A stretch of 17,515 nucleotides of DNA. Source: JALZHR01 sp036389695. GTDB lineage: Bacteria; Acidobacteriota; Blastocatellia; Pyrinomonadales; Pyrinomonadaceae. Shown here piece after piece: positions 7,065-13,972 of the stretch (within the stretch, counting starts at the first letter, position 1; the number at the start of each line of letters is the position of its first letter). The notes beneath the pieces were generated by a model that was not told the DNA's origin, ran no database searches, and saw only the letters and a program-made list of their open reading frames with translations. The position numbers and the translations under genes were made by a program. Where the stretch lies: the NCBI GenBank assembly GCA_036389695.1, contig DASVWG010000263.1:1-17515 (forward strand). The letters are read 5' to 3'.

Positions 7065-7553
7065 TTATTTTAAGACCTGCTCCGCGCCGGCGAGAACTTT
7101 TTGCCAGACGGATTTTCTGGGGAAATTCATCAGAAAAACAATCAGCGAAATCGCACCGGCGCGCAGCATCTCAAATTTGTTGCCGCTCAAAACCGCCACC
7201 AGAAAGCCCATAATCGCGACGACTTCGCCGAGCGCTCCGAGCAAAATCGTGTTCGCCTGCAAATTATCCAGCAGCGCCGGAATCCCTTTTAAAAGCGCGA
7301 CCGATTTCAATCTTTCCCACGAAAAAAGCATCCGCCGCAGCAGAAACGAACCGGCGGCAATCAGCAGAATCGTGCCCCACAGAGCGACGCCCGCCTGCTC
7401 GGAAATATCGTTGTTTGAATAAGTTATGACAAACCACGCGACGACCGTCAGCGCCAGCATTATCGCGATTTGAACGGAAACGGCTATCACTGAGGTTCGA
7501 TAACGTTTTTCGAGCAGTTGAGCGTTCGTAGTTGGCGGCGAAGCTTCGTTCAT
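7065..7553 (-). CDS. Predicted four-helix membrane protein, unknown function
   Basis: A 162-residue protein with a polar N-terminus and about four hydrophobic helices (near 23-45, 58-75, 100-120 and 127-145) separated by short loops; the basic residues RR and WERLK lie between helices 2 and 3. I do not recognise the family. The reading frame extends to a TTG at 7562, but that codon overlaps the T-tract of a terminator, so the ATG at 7553-7551 (MNEASPPTT) is preferred. There is no Shine-Dalgarno: the terminator hairpin ends only 14 nt upstream of the ATG, suggesting readthrough or a leaderless message. It lies 16 nt upstream of the TPR gene. Confidence 0.7.
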   Translation of the reverse strand: MNEASPPTTNAQLLEKRYRTSVIAVSVQIAIMLALTVVAWFVITYSNNDISEQAGVALWGTILLIAAGSFLLRRMLFSWERLKSVALLKGIPALLDNLQANTILLGALGEVVAIMGFLVAVLSGNKFEMLRAGAISLIVFLMNFPRKSVWQKVLAGAEQVLK

Positions 7554-7560
7554 TTTCGAC

Positions 7561-7606
7561 AAAAAAAGGCAGCGAGCATCTTTTATTTATCATAACACTC
7601 GCTGCC
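7561..7606 (-). terminator. Intrinsic terminator after the BamD-like gene
   Basis: Perfect 9-bp stem GGCAGCGAG (7606-7598) / CTCGCTGCC (7576-7568) with a 21-nt AT-rich loop, followed on the minus strand by seven T (7567-7561). It lies 12 nt past the stop of the BamD-like gene and just upstream of the next gene's ATG at 7553. Confidence 0.85.
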
Positions 7607-7618
7607 GTAAATTTCCGT

Positions 7619-9154
7619 TTATTTCTGCGATTGCGGTCGCGGCGTCTGCGTCTGCGATTGCGGCTGCGGCTGCGTGGTTTTAATCACCGTCGTCAGAGCT
7701 TTCGGAATCTGCGATGCGGCGATGTCGCCCTGATTTTCGATAATCTGGTCAATCATCTCGAATTTCGATTTGTCGAAATCGCTGGTCATCAAAACGCCGT
7801 TTTTATCAATCGTCAGCGGGTAAATGCCGAAAAACTGGTTTTTGAAATTATTAAAAAAGCTTTCCTTCTTCGGCGGCATAACATTCTTGCGCGCCGGATT
7901 CGGTTCAGGGATAGTCGCGCCCATCAGCGTCAGCTGTTCTTTCGCCTTGTCGAGAAATTCGCTGTTCGGGTAATCGCGCACCAGGCGTTGAAAATACTTC
8001 GCCGCTTCGTCCGTTTCCTCTTCAATCTGGTAAGTCACGGCGATTTTATACAGCGCTTCGTCCATATAGCTGAATTGCGGGTATTTATCCATAATTTCGC
8101 GATAACGCGACTGCGCGCCTTTCAAGCCGCCTTTTTTCTGATTGACCGAAAGCGTGTAGTAATAATTGGCGATGTTCAGATTATGCAGTCCGAGATTGTC
8201 CTGCACTTCCGCCAGACGCTGGTCGACTTCTAGGCGCAGGGGCGAATCGGTGCATTGACGGTTCTGGACAAAGGCTTTCAGCTTCGCTTCGGCGCGTTTC
8301 GCTTTTGTAATTTCGCGGTCGGGCAAGCCGATTTGACGCATTTCCGATTCGGCGATTTTCAGCATCACGCGGCACGCCAGCGGATGCGTCGGGAAAAACG
8401 TCAGCCAGTCCTGATAAGCCGCCGCCGCCTGAATCAATGAACTCGTGTCGCCCTCCAGATAAAACGAATCGGCAATCGCCAGCTTTGCCATCGGCAGATA
8501 AGGCGAGTCCGGGTAGGTGGTGATAATCGTCTGGAAAAGAAGCCGCCCGACTTCGTTGTTGTTTTTACGAACCTCGCGCGTGGCGACGATAAAAAGCTCG
8601 CGGTCGCGTCCCGGCACGACGTTTCCGATTAATTCTTCGTATTCGTCGCGCTCTTTGCCGTAAGGAATCAGCCATAGAATTTTCTTGGTTTTCTCTTTGA
8701 CTTCGCGCTGCGTTCCGACGTTCGAAGTCGGGTTGGCGCGCTGCTGCGCCGTTTCCAGAAGCGTGTTGTCGACGCGCGTCTGCAGGGCGGCGACGGTCGC
8801 TTCGAGCTGTTCGATGTCGCTCATCTCGTATTTTTCCGAACGGTCGACTTTGCCGCGCAGGTTGCTGACTTCGCTTGAGGCGCCGGAAATTTCTTTTTCG
8901 AGCGCTTTCAGGCGTCCGGTCGGCGTTTCGAGCGACGATTTGTCGTCTTTTTTCGTCTTATCGTCCTTGGCTTCCTCTTTCAAAGTCGAAAGCGCGCCGC
9001 TGACCGAGCGGCGCATCGTGCTCAGCTTCTGACTCAAAACCTCGAGCCGCTGAAAAGGCGTTCCGGCATCGGTTCGCTGCGCGAAATTCGTCGAGACAAA
9101 GCTCAGAATTAAAAACAAGCTTAAAATAGATAATAAATATTTACGGAAAAACAT
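7619..9154 (-). CDS. Exported coiled-coil / BamD-like TPR protein
   Basis: A 511-residue protein. It has a hydrophobic signal peptide (about 1-25, ending NFAQ) without a lipobox Cys, then a charged segment predicted to be coiled coil (about 35-140, containing KKDDKSSLETPTGRLKALEKEI). Roughly residues 200-410 resemble BamD/ComL outer-membrane assembly proteins: AYQDWLTFFPTHPLACRVM, YYYTLSVNQ and AKYFQRLVRDYPNSEFLDKA. The C-terminus is a Pro/Gln tail coded by hexamer-like CTGCGN repeats. BamD itself is about 245 residues and a lipoprotein, so this is a relative with extra domains rather than certain BamD. The frame extends to 9247 through the repeat; ATG 9154 is chosen because GGAGAAG lies upstream and the signal peptide starts there. 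Confidence 0.8.
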   Translation of the reverse strand: MFFRKYLLSILSLFLILSFVSTNFAQRTDAGTPFQRLEVLSQKLSTMRRSVSGALSTLKEEAKDDKTKKDDKSSLETPTGRLKALEKEISGASSEVSNLRGKVDRSEKYEMSDIEQLEATVAALQTRVDNTLLETAQQRANPTSNVGTQREVKEKTKKILWLIPYGKERDEYEELIGNVVPGRDRELFIVATREVRKNNNEVGRLLFQTIITTYPDSPYLPMAKLAIADSFYLEGDTSSLIQAAAAYQDWLTFFPTHPLACRVMLKIAESEMRQIGLPDREITKAKRAEAKLKAFVQNRQCTDSPLRLEVDQRLAEVQDNLGLHNLNIANYYYTLSVNQKKGGLKGAQSRYREIMDKYPQFSYMDEALYKIAVTYQIEEETDEAAKYFQRLVRDYPNSEFLDKAKEQLTLMGATIPEPNPARKNVMPPKKESFFNNFKNQFFGIYPLTIDKNGVLMTSDFDKSKFEMIDQIIENQGDIAASQIPKALTTVIKTTQPQPQSQTQTPRPQSQK

Positions 9155-9171
9155 AATTAACTTCTCCAAAC

Positions 9172-9266
9172 GGTCTTTGACCTTTGATTTTTGACCTTTG
9201 ATTTTTCTTGCTCGCGTCGAGCTATTCAAACAAAGGTCAAAAATCAAAAATCAAAGATCAATTATC
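9172..9266. repeat. Heptamer-armed hairpin element 6 (GACCTTT/GATTTTT family)
   Basis: Left arm 9172-9206: GGTCTTT, GACCTTT, GATTTTT, GACCTTT, GATTTTT. Right arm 9232-9266: AAAGGTC, AAAAATC, AAAAATC, AAAGATC, AATTATC. That is five units each side, in inverted orientation. The core contains a perfect small hairpin, GCTCG/CGAGC (9210-9222). It lies between the rpe stop (14 nt away) and the BamD-like start. Its core resembles that of element 3. Confidence 0.9.
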
Positions 9267-9280
9267 AAAATCTAAAATAA

Positions 9281-9943
9281 CTAAACCCAGACTGTAGATT
9301 TATCAATCAATTCTTTAACCGCTTCGGTCGGATTTCCCTTGCCGAAAACGGCTGAGCCGGCGACGACGATTTCCGCGCCGGCTTCCGCGATTTTGCCGAT
9401 GTTTCCGGCGTCGATGCCGCCGTCAATCTCGATGCGCGTGCTTAAACCGCGCGCGTCAATCATCTGGCGCAGGCGGCGCAATTTATCCAGCGAGGTGTGA
9501 ATAAATTTTTGCCCGCCGAAGCCCGGATTGACCGACATCAGCAAAATAAAATCGGCAAACGGCAGCGCTTCTTCCAGCGCCGCGAGCGGCGTCGCCGGAT
9601 TGATGGCGACTCCGGCTTCGGCGCCCGCTTCGCGAATCGCCGTCAGGGTTCTTTGCAGATGAACGTCCGCTTCGACGTGAACCGAAACCATATTCGCGCC
9701 CGCCTTGACGAATTCGACGGCGTAACGGCTCGGCTCGACAATCATCAGGTGCGCGTCGATTTTCAATTTCGTAATTTTTCTAACCGATTTCAGAACGGGC
9801 AAGCCGATTGTAATATTCGGGACAAAGCGCCCGTCCATCACGTCAAAATGCAAAACGCTCGCGCCGCCCGCCTCGATTGCCTCGATTTCCTCTCCGAGCC
9901 GCGAAAAATCAGCCGAAAGAATTGATGGAGCTATTTCAATCAT
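9281..9943 (-). CDS. rpe: Ribulose-phosphate 3-epimerase
   Basis: Interconverts ribulose 5-phosphate and xylulose 5-phosphate in the pentose phosphate pathway; a TIM barrel with a divalent metal. It is 220 residues, the normal length. Motifs: IAPSILSADFSRLGEE, HFDVMDGRFVPNITIG (metal-binding His and catalytic Asp), DAHLMIVEPSRY, LLMSVNPGFGGQKFI, and RIEIDGGIDAGNIGKIAEAGA with the second catalytic Asp and phosphate-binding Gly. The ATG is at 9943-9941. It sits downstream of rsmB and the PASTA gene, as rpe does in the Firmicute fmt-rsmB-prpC-prkC-rsgA-rpe cluster. Confidence 0.97.
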   Translation of the reverse strand: MIEIAPSILSADFSRLGEEIEAIEAGGASVLHFDVMDGRFVPNITIGLPVLKSVRKITKLKIDAHLMIVEPSRYAVEFVKAGANMVSVHVEADVHLQRTLTAIREAGAEAGVAINPATPLAALEEALPFADFILLMSVNPGFGGQKFIHTSLDKLRRLRQMIDARGLSTRIEIDGGIDAGNIGKIAEAGAEIVVAGSAVFGKGNPTEAVKELIDKSTVWV

Positions 9944-9992
9944 TTATTTGTTGCTCAAAATATATTATCGGTTGCTTTTTTCCAAAATCCGC

Positions 9993-10664
9993 CTACGGCG
10001 TGCGGCGGTTGCGCGTATCGCCCGCTGCCGGCGGCTTGTCGTTCGGTTTGGCGGCGGGCGTTTTCGCCGGAGCGGGCGTTTTATTCGTCGGCGTCGTCGT
10101 GCTGTTTTTATTGTCCGCGCCGCTGCCGTTTGAATTGCTCTTTGAATTACTGTTCGACGAATTGCCGTTCGAGTTTCCGGTGTTGGCGTTTTTGTTCGCT
10201 TTATTGGAAATTACGTCACGCGTTTTTTCCGGCTTTTTGACGTTCGAGTTTTTATTCGACGTTTTCGGCTTGTCGGTGTTGTCGCCTAAGGTTTCGACTT
10301 CGTCTTTATCGTCTTTTTTGAGCGGCGCGGGCGCTTCCGTGCCTTCGGGATTTGCCTGCGAGACGACGACCAGAATCTGGTGCCCGGTTTTCACCGTGTC
10401 GCCCGCTTTCGGCGCTTGCTCGATGATGGTGTTCGGTTTTTCCTCGCTGTAGCGATACGAACGGCGCTTTACTTTAAGCCCGAGCGCCGCCAGTTCCTTT
10501 TCGCTTTCGTTAAAATCCTTGCCGACAATTTCGGGAACCTGTATCTCTTCGCCGCGCAAGCTGAGCCAGACCGTGCCGACCATTCCGACCACAAAAGCGG
10601 CGGCAAGCAGCGCCACCATTATCAATTTTCCCAACGCCGACGCGCCTGTTTTCAGCAATCCCAT
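9993..10664 (-). CDS. Membrane-anchored single-PASTA-domain protein
   Basis: A 223-residue protein with a short cytoplasmic N-terminus, one transmembrane helix (about 12-35) and one PASTA domain (about 42-104: VPEIVGKDFNESEKELAALGL, ending TGHQILVVVS). A long low-complexity Asn/Ser/Lys/Thr/Pro tail follows (about 110-223). PASTA domains bind muropeptides or beta-lactams in PrkC/Stk kinases and PBPs. No kinase or transpeptidase domain is present, yet the gene sits between rsmB and rpe, the place of PrkC in Firmicutes. A role at the cell wall is inference. GAGAGG lies about 14 nt upstream of the ATG, a little far. Confidence 0.82.
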   Translation of the reverse strand: MGLLKTGASALGKLIMVALLAAAFVVGMVGTVWLSLRGEEIQVPEIVGKDFNESEKELAALGLKVKRRSYRYSEEKPNTIIEQAPKAGDTVKTGHQILVVVSQANPEGTEAPAPLKKDDKDEVETLGDNTDKPKTSNKNSNVKKPEKTRDVISNKANKNANTGNSNGNSSNSNSKSNSNGSGADNKNSTTTPTNKTPAPAKTPAAKPNDKPPAAGDTRNRRTP

Positions 10665-10754
10665 TTTGTTTTCTTAAACCTCTCGAAACAAGAAAATCAA
10701 TCAACGAAGTCTATCATTTTTTGAAAAAGCGGGCGAGCGGCAAAAGCCTTTTGC

Positions 10755-12128
10755 TTATTTCTTTCTGAGCGCCGCGATAAAAAATCCGTCCGTCAAGTCT
10801 CTCTGCGGAAACGTGCGCGCGAAATTTTCCGCCGTCAAAAATTCGTCTTTCAGATTCAAACCGGCTTTTTCAAAGTTTATGTTTTCAGCCAGAAATTTTT
10901 CGATAACCGCTTCGTTTTCAACGCGTTCCAGCGAACAGGTCGAATAAACCAGACGCCCGCCTTTTTTCAAAGTCTTTGATGCGTTTTGCAGGATTCGAAG
11001 TTGTTTTCCGTGTAACTCGGCAAAATCTTTTTCCGCCAGAAAATATCGAATCTCCGGATTATGCCGAATCGTTCCCGTTCCCGAACAAGGCGCGTCGAGC
11101 AAAACCGAATCGAAAATTTCATCGGCAAACGGCAAATCTTTTTCCGCATCATACGCCGCCAAATTCAAATTTTTTATACCCTGATGCGCCGCCGATTGTT
11201 TCAAAAACCGCAAACGATGCTCGTATAAATCTCCGGCGACGGAGAAATTTTGAGTTTTGAATTTTGAATTTTGAATTTCAGATTTTAAATCCTGAATCCT
11301 GAATCCTGAATCTTGAATCTTGAATCTTGAATCTTGAATCTTCGTAAATTTACTTCCCGGCGCGGCGCAAACGTCCAGAAAGCTTTCGTCCGGCTGAAGA
11401 TTCACCGCTTCGGCAACAAGCTGTGAAGATTCTTCCTGAAAATAAATTTTGCCTTCATTGGCATAAGCAAAAAGCATTTCGCTCGCCTTTCGGACGCGCC
11501 AGGCGCCGGTAACGATTTCCGATTCAATCAAATCGACGCCGAGCTTTTTTAAAATTTCAACCGTCTTTTCGTCGGATTTCGCCGTCAGACGAAAAACGAG
11601 CTGCGGCGTTTCGTTGTTCGATTTCGCCAGCTTTTCCGTCTCTTCAAAACCGAATTGGCGAATCCAGTTTTCAATCAGCCAGCGCGGATGCGAGGTTTCG
11701 ATGGAAACTCTTTCGACTTCGTCGGCGAATTTCAAATCGATTTTCTCGCGCGTCGCGCGGCGCAAAACGGCGTTTGTAAAACCTTTCGCCGAAGTTTTTT
11801 TCGCTTTTTGAACGAGATTGACCGATTCGTTAATCGCGCTGAAATCGGGAATTTTGTCGAGCAGCAAAAGCTGATAAAGTCCGAGCCGCAGAGCGTTTAA
11901 GACTTCAACATCCAATTTTGCGATTTTCGTTTTGCTGAACGATTGAACGACGCCGTCGAGATAGATTTTTTTTCGCAAAACGCCGAGCGTCAGACGGTGA
12001 CATAAAGCGCGGTCTTTCGCTTCCAGATTTTCTTCGTAAAGCGGCAGCAGAACCGACGAAAAGGCTTTTTCCTTTTCGATTTTATTTAAAATCTCGAAGC
12101 TGGCGAGACGGGCTGGCGAAATTTTCAT
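10755..12128 (-). CDS. rsmB: 16S rRNA (cytosine-967-C5)-methyltransferase with heptapeptide-repeat insert
   Basis: SAM-dependent rRNA methyltransferase, 457 residues. The N-terminal NusB-like domain (about 1-140) is followed by the Rossmann methyltransferase domain. Motifs: SAM-binding FLDVCAAPGSK (near 250-259), LLDAPCSGTGTIRHNPE with the catalytic-pathway Cys, and LVYSTCSLERVENEAVIEKF with the nucleophile Cys. Between CAAPGSK and DLYEHR lies an in-frame insert of 7-residue repeats (KIQDSRF, KIQDSGF, RIQDLKS, EIQNSKF) coded by thirteen 7-bp units, making this segment about 23 residues longer than in E. coli RsmB. All flanking motifs are intact, so the enzyme is probably active. The ATG directly follows the trhO TAA with no gap, implying coupling. 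Confidence 0.94.
   Translation of the reverse strand: MKISPARLASFEILNKIEKEKAFSSVLLPLYEENLEAKDRALCHRLTLGVLRKKIYLDGVVQSFSKTKIAKLDVEVLNALRLGLYQLLLLDKIPDFSAINESVNLVQKAKKTSAKGFTNAVLRRATREKIDLKFADEVERVSIETSHPRWLIENWIRQFGFEETEKLAKSNNETPQLVFRLTAKSDEKTVEILKKLGVDLIESEIVTGAWRVRKASEMLFAYANEGKIYFQEESSQLVAEAVNLQPDESFLDVCAAPGSKFTKIQDSRFKIQDSGFRIQDLKSEIQNSKFKTQNFSVAGDLYEHRLRFLKQSAAHQGIKNLNLAAYDAEKDLPFADEIFDSVLLDAPCSGTGTIRHNPEIRYFLAEKDFAELHGKQLRILQNASKTLKKGGRLVYSTCSLERVENEAVIEKFLAENINFEKAGLNLKDEFLTAENFARTFPQRDLTDGFFIAALRKK
11248..11338 (-). repeat. In-frame heptamer array inside rsmB
   Basis: Thirteen consecutive 7-bp units in one orientation. Plus-strand order is TTTTGAG, three TTTTGAA, TTTCAGA, TTTTAAA, three TCCTGAA and four TCTTGAA. 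On the coding strand the units read TTCAAGA-like and contain no in-frame stop; 21 nt give one 7-residue peptide repeat, covering about residues 264-294. Unlike the intergenic elements there is no inverted arm. The unit matches the inner arrays of element 8. Confidence 0.93.
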
Positions 12129-12878
12129 TTATTTTCCCGCCGTAGACAAATCCGGCGCGTTTCCCTTTTGCAGATTTTCGTCAACCGAAACGCGGTCGTC
12201 GAAAACAAAACATTCGCCTTGCCAGAGGCTTTCGTTTTCGGGAATTTCTTCCAGATATTTCAAAATTCCGCCTTCGAGTTGATAAACCTGCTCAAAACCC
12301 AAACTTTTCACAAACGGCGCGAATTTCTCGCAGCGAATGCCGCCGGTGCAAAACATCGCGATTTTTTTGTGTTTTTCAGGGTCGAGATTTTTTTCGATAA
12401 ATTCCGGCAATTCGCTGAATTTTCCGGTTTGCGGATTTATCGCGTTTTGGAAGCTGCCGACCTTGTATTCGTAATCGTTGCGCGCGTCCAAAACAATCGT
12501 TTCCGCATCGCTGATAATTTCGTTCCATTTTCGCGCCGAAACGTGCGTCCCGATTCCCTTTTCAATTTCGACTCGCTTTTTGAGCGTGACGATTTCCGGT
12601 TTTATTTTGACGTGAACGCGGCGAAAAGGAATTTCGGCGTGAAATGAGGATTTGAATTTCAGCGTCGTTTGCAGAATTTTTTCCGCTCGCTCGATAAATT
12701 TTTCGACGCTTTCCGGCTCGCCGCAAACGGTCGAATTAAAGCCTTCGCAGGCTAAAATAATCGTGCCGAAGATGGAATTTTCGCGCATCGCGAGCTTTAA
12801 AGAATCTCTAATTTCTTCTAATTCACCGATTCGGGTTAAATCTTTGAACTCGTAAAATGTGATGATTTGATACTTCAT
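12129..12878 (-). CDS. trhO: tRNA uridine(34) hydroxylase, rhodanese-type
   Basis: Predicted TrhO/YceA-family enzyme, which hydroxylates U34 in some tRNAs with oxygen. It is 249 residues. The N-terminal alpha/beta domain (about 1-95, with ILACEGFNSTVCGEP) is followed by linker VEIEKGIGTHVSARKWNEII and a rhodanese domain (about 125-225) with TIVLDARNDYEYKVGSF and the active-site loop MFCTGGIRCEK holding the catalytic Cys. It is shorter than E. coli YceA (about 350), lacking its C-terminal extension, as in many homologues. Its ATG overlaps the fmt stop by one base (TAATG) and its stop abuts the rsmB ATG, so fmt-trhO-rsmB is a coupled operon. Confidence 0.92.
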   Translation of the reverse strand: MKYQIITFYEFKDLTRIGELEEIRDSLKLAMRENSIFGTIILACEGFNSTVCGEPESVEKFIERAEKILQTTLKFKSSFHAEIPFRRVHVKIKPEIVTLKKRVEIEKGIGTHVSARKWNEIISDAETIVLDARNDYEYKVGSFQNAINPQTGKFSELPEFIEKNLDPEKHKKIAMFCTGGIRCEKFAPFVKSLGFEQVYQLEGGILKYLEEIPENESLWQGECFVFDDRVSVDENLQKGNAPDLSTAGK

Positions 12879-13810
12879 TATCTGCCCAAAATCTCTCCGG
12901 CTTCAAGCTTGACGCCGTTCAGAAAATCGCGTGTCGGCATTCGCCTTTTGCCTTCAAGCTGCAATTCGTCGATTTGCAAAACCGTGTCGCCGCCGCAAAA
13001 AACGAGTAAATTATCGCCTTTCGCTTCTAAAATTTCGCCGACGGTTTTCAATTGGTGACTGGCGTTTGATGGCTGACATTTCCAAATCGTCAACTTTTTT
13101 TCTTTGTAAAAAGTAAAAGCCGTCGGGAAAGGCTGAAAGCCGCGCGCGCGGTTGGCGATGTCCGTCGCGGTCAGCATCCAGCTAATAAAGCCGTCTTCTT
13201 TTTTCATTATCGGCGCGAACGTCGCCTGCGCGTCCGTCTGCGGCTGCGGCGTCAGCTCGTCAAACATCGCCAGCGTTTCCGACAGTAAATCAGCGCCCGT
13301 CACGGAAAGCCTCTGCATCAATTCGACGGCGGTTTCGGTTTCGCCGATGTCGGTTTGTCTTTGCAGTAAAATCGCGCCCGTATCCAGTCCGGCGTCCATC
13401 TGCATCGTCGTGATGCCGGTCGTTTTCTCGCCGTTGACGATTGCCCAATTGACGGGCGCGGCGCCGCGATATTTCGGCAAAAGCGAAAAATGCACGTTGA
13501 TTGCGCCTTTCGGAAACGCCTGGAGAAAAGTTTCGGGCAAAATCCTGCCGTAAGCGACGACGACGGCAACGTCCGCCGCGTGCGATTTAAAAAGCTCCAG
13601 CGCTTCGGGCGTTTTTATTTTCGTCGGCTGGTAAATTGGCAGATTATTCTGCGCGGCAAACTCTTTGACGGGCGACGCGGTTAATTTATTGCCGCGTCCC
13701 GCCGGTCGGTCAGGCTGCGTGTAAACGGCGACGATTTCGTGATTGTCGCGCAAAATTCTTTCCAGTGTCGGGACTGCGGCTTGCGGCGTTCCCATAAAAA
13801 CGATTTTCAT
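12878..13810 (-). CDS. fmt: Methionyl-tRNA formyltransferase
   Basis: Formylates initiator Met-tRNA with 10-formyltetrahydrofolate. It is 310 residues, standard length. Motifs: MKIVFMGTPQAAVPTL, the folate-site segment NVHFSLLPKYRGAAPVNWAI (catalytic Asn and His; SLLP), MDAGLDTGAILLQ with the catalytic Asp, and a C-terminal OB-like domain from about 205 with ARGFQPFPTAFTF. The ATG is at 13810-13808, without a clear Shine-Dalgarno. It is usually adjacent to def; here def lies about 3.5 kb upstream, with hicAB, a zinc-ribbon gene, a P5C dehydrogenase and a secreted protein in between. Confidence 0.97.
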   Translation of the reverse strand: MKIVFMGTPQAAVPTLERILRDNHEIVAVYTQPDRPAGRGNKLTASPVKEFAAQNNLPIYQPTKIKTPEALELFKSHAADVAVVVAYGRILPETFLQAFPKGAINVHFSLLPKYRGAAPVNWAIVNGEKTTGITTMQMDAGLDTGAILLQRQTDIGETETAVELMQRLSVTGADLLSETLAMFDELTPQPQTDAQATFAPIMKKEDGFISWMLTATDIANRARGFQPFPTAFTFYKEKKLTIWKCQPSNASHQLKTVGEILEAKGDNLLVFCGGDTVLQIDELQLEGKRRMPTRDFLNGVKLEAGEILGR

Positions 13811-13838
13811 AATGAAACAAAAAATCTATCATATTCGG

Positions 13839-13971
13839 AAGGATGAAGGATAAGGGATGAGGGATGAAAAATTTTGAGTTTTAAGTATTGAATTTTAAAT
13901 TTGTACTTAAATGAATCATTCAAAACTCAAAAATTTCTTTATTCATCCCTCATCCTTCATCCTTCATCCCT
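13839..13971. repeat. Nested heptamer hairpin element 8 (AGGGATG outside, TTTTGAG inside)
   Basis: Outer arms: AAGGATG, AAGGATA, AGGGATG, AGGGATG (13839-13866) against CATCCCT, CATCCTT, CATCCTT, CATCCCT (13944-13971). Inner arms: TTTTGAG, TTTTAAG, TATTGAA, TTTTAAA (13872-13899) against ACTTAAA, TGAATCA, TTCAAAA, CTCAAAA (13905-13932). Both levels have four units per arm around a 5-nt loop. The outer arms match element 2 and the inner ones match the array in rsmB. The right end lies 1 nt from the stop codon at 13973. It fills the gap before fmt. Confidence 0.92.
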
Positions 13972-13972
13972 T

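Noticed and set aside
9155..9247. N-terminal extension of the BamD-like protein
   Set aside because: It runs through heptamer element 6 and would bury the signal peptide; ATG 9154 has GGAGAAG upstream.
10740..10754. Palindrome GCAAAAG/CTTTTGC beside the rsmB stop as a terminator
   Set aside because: The loop is only about one base and no T-run follows on the minus strand; at most a weak stem.
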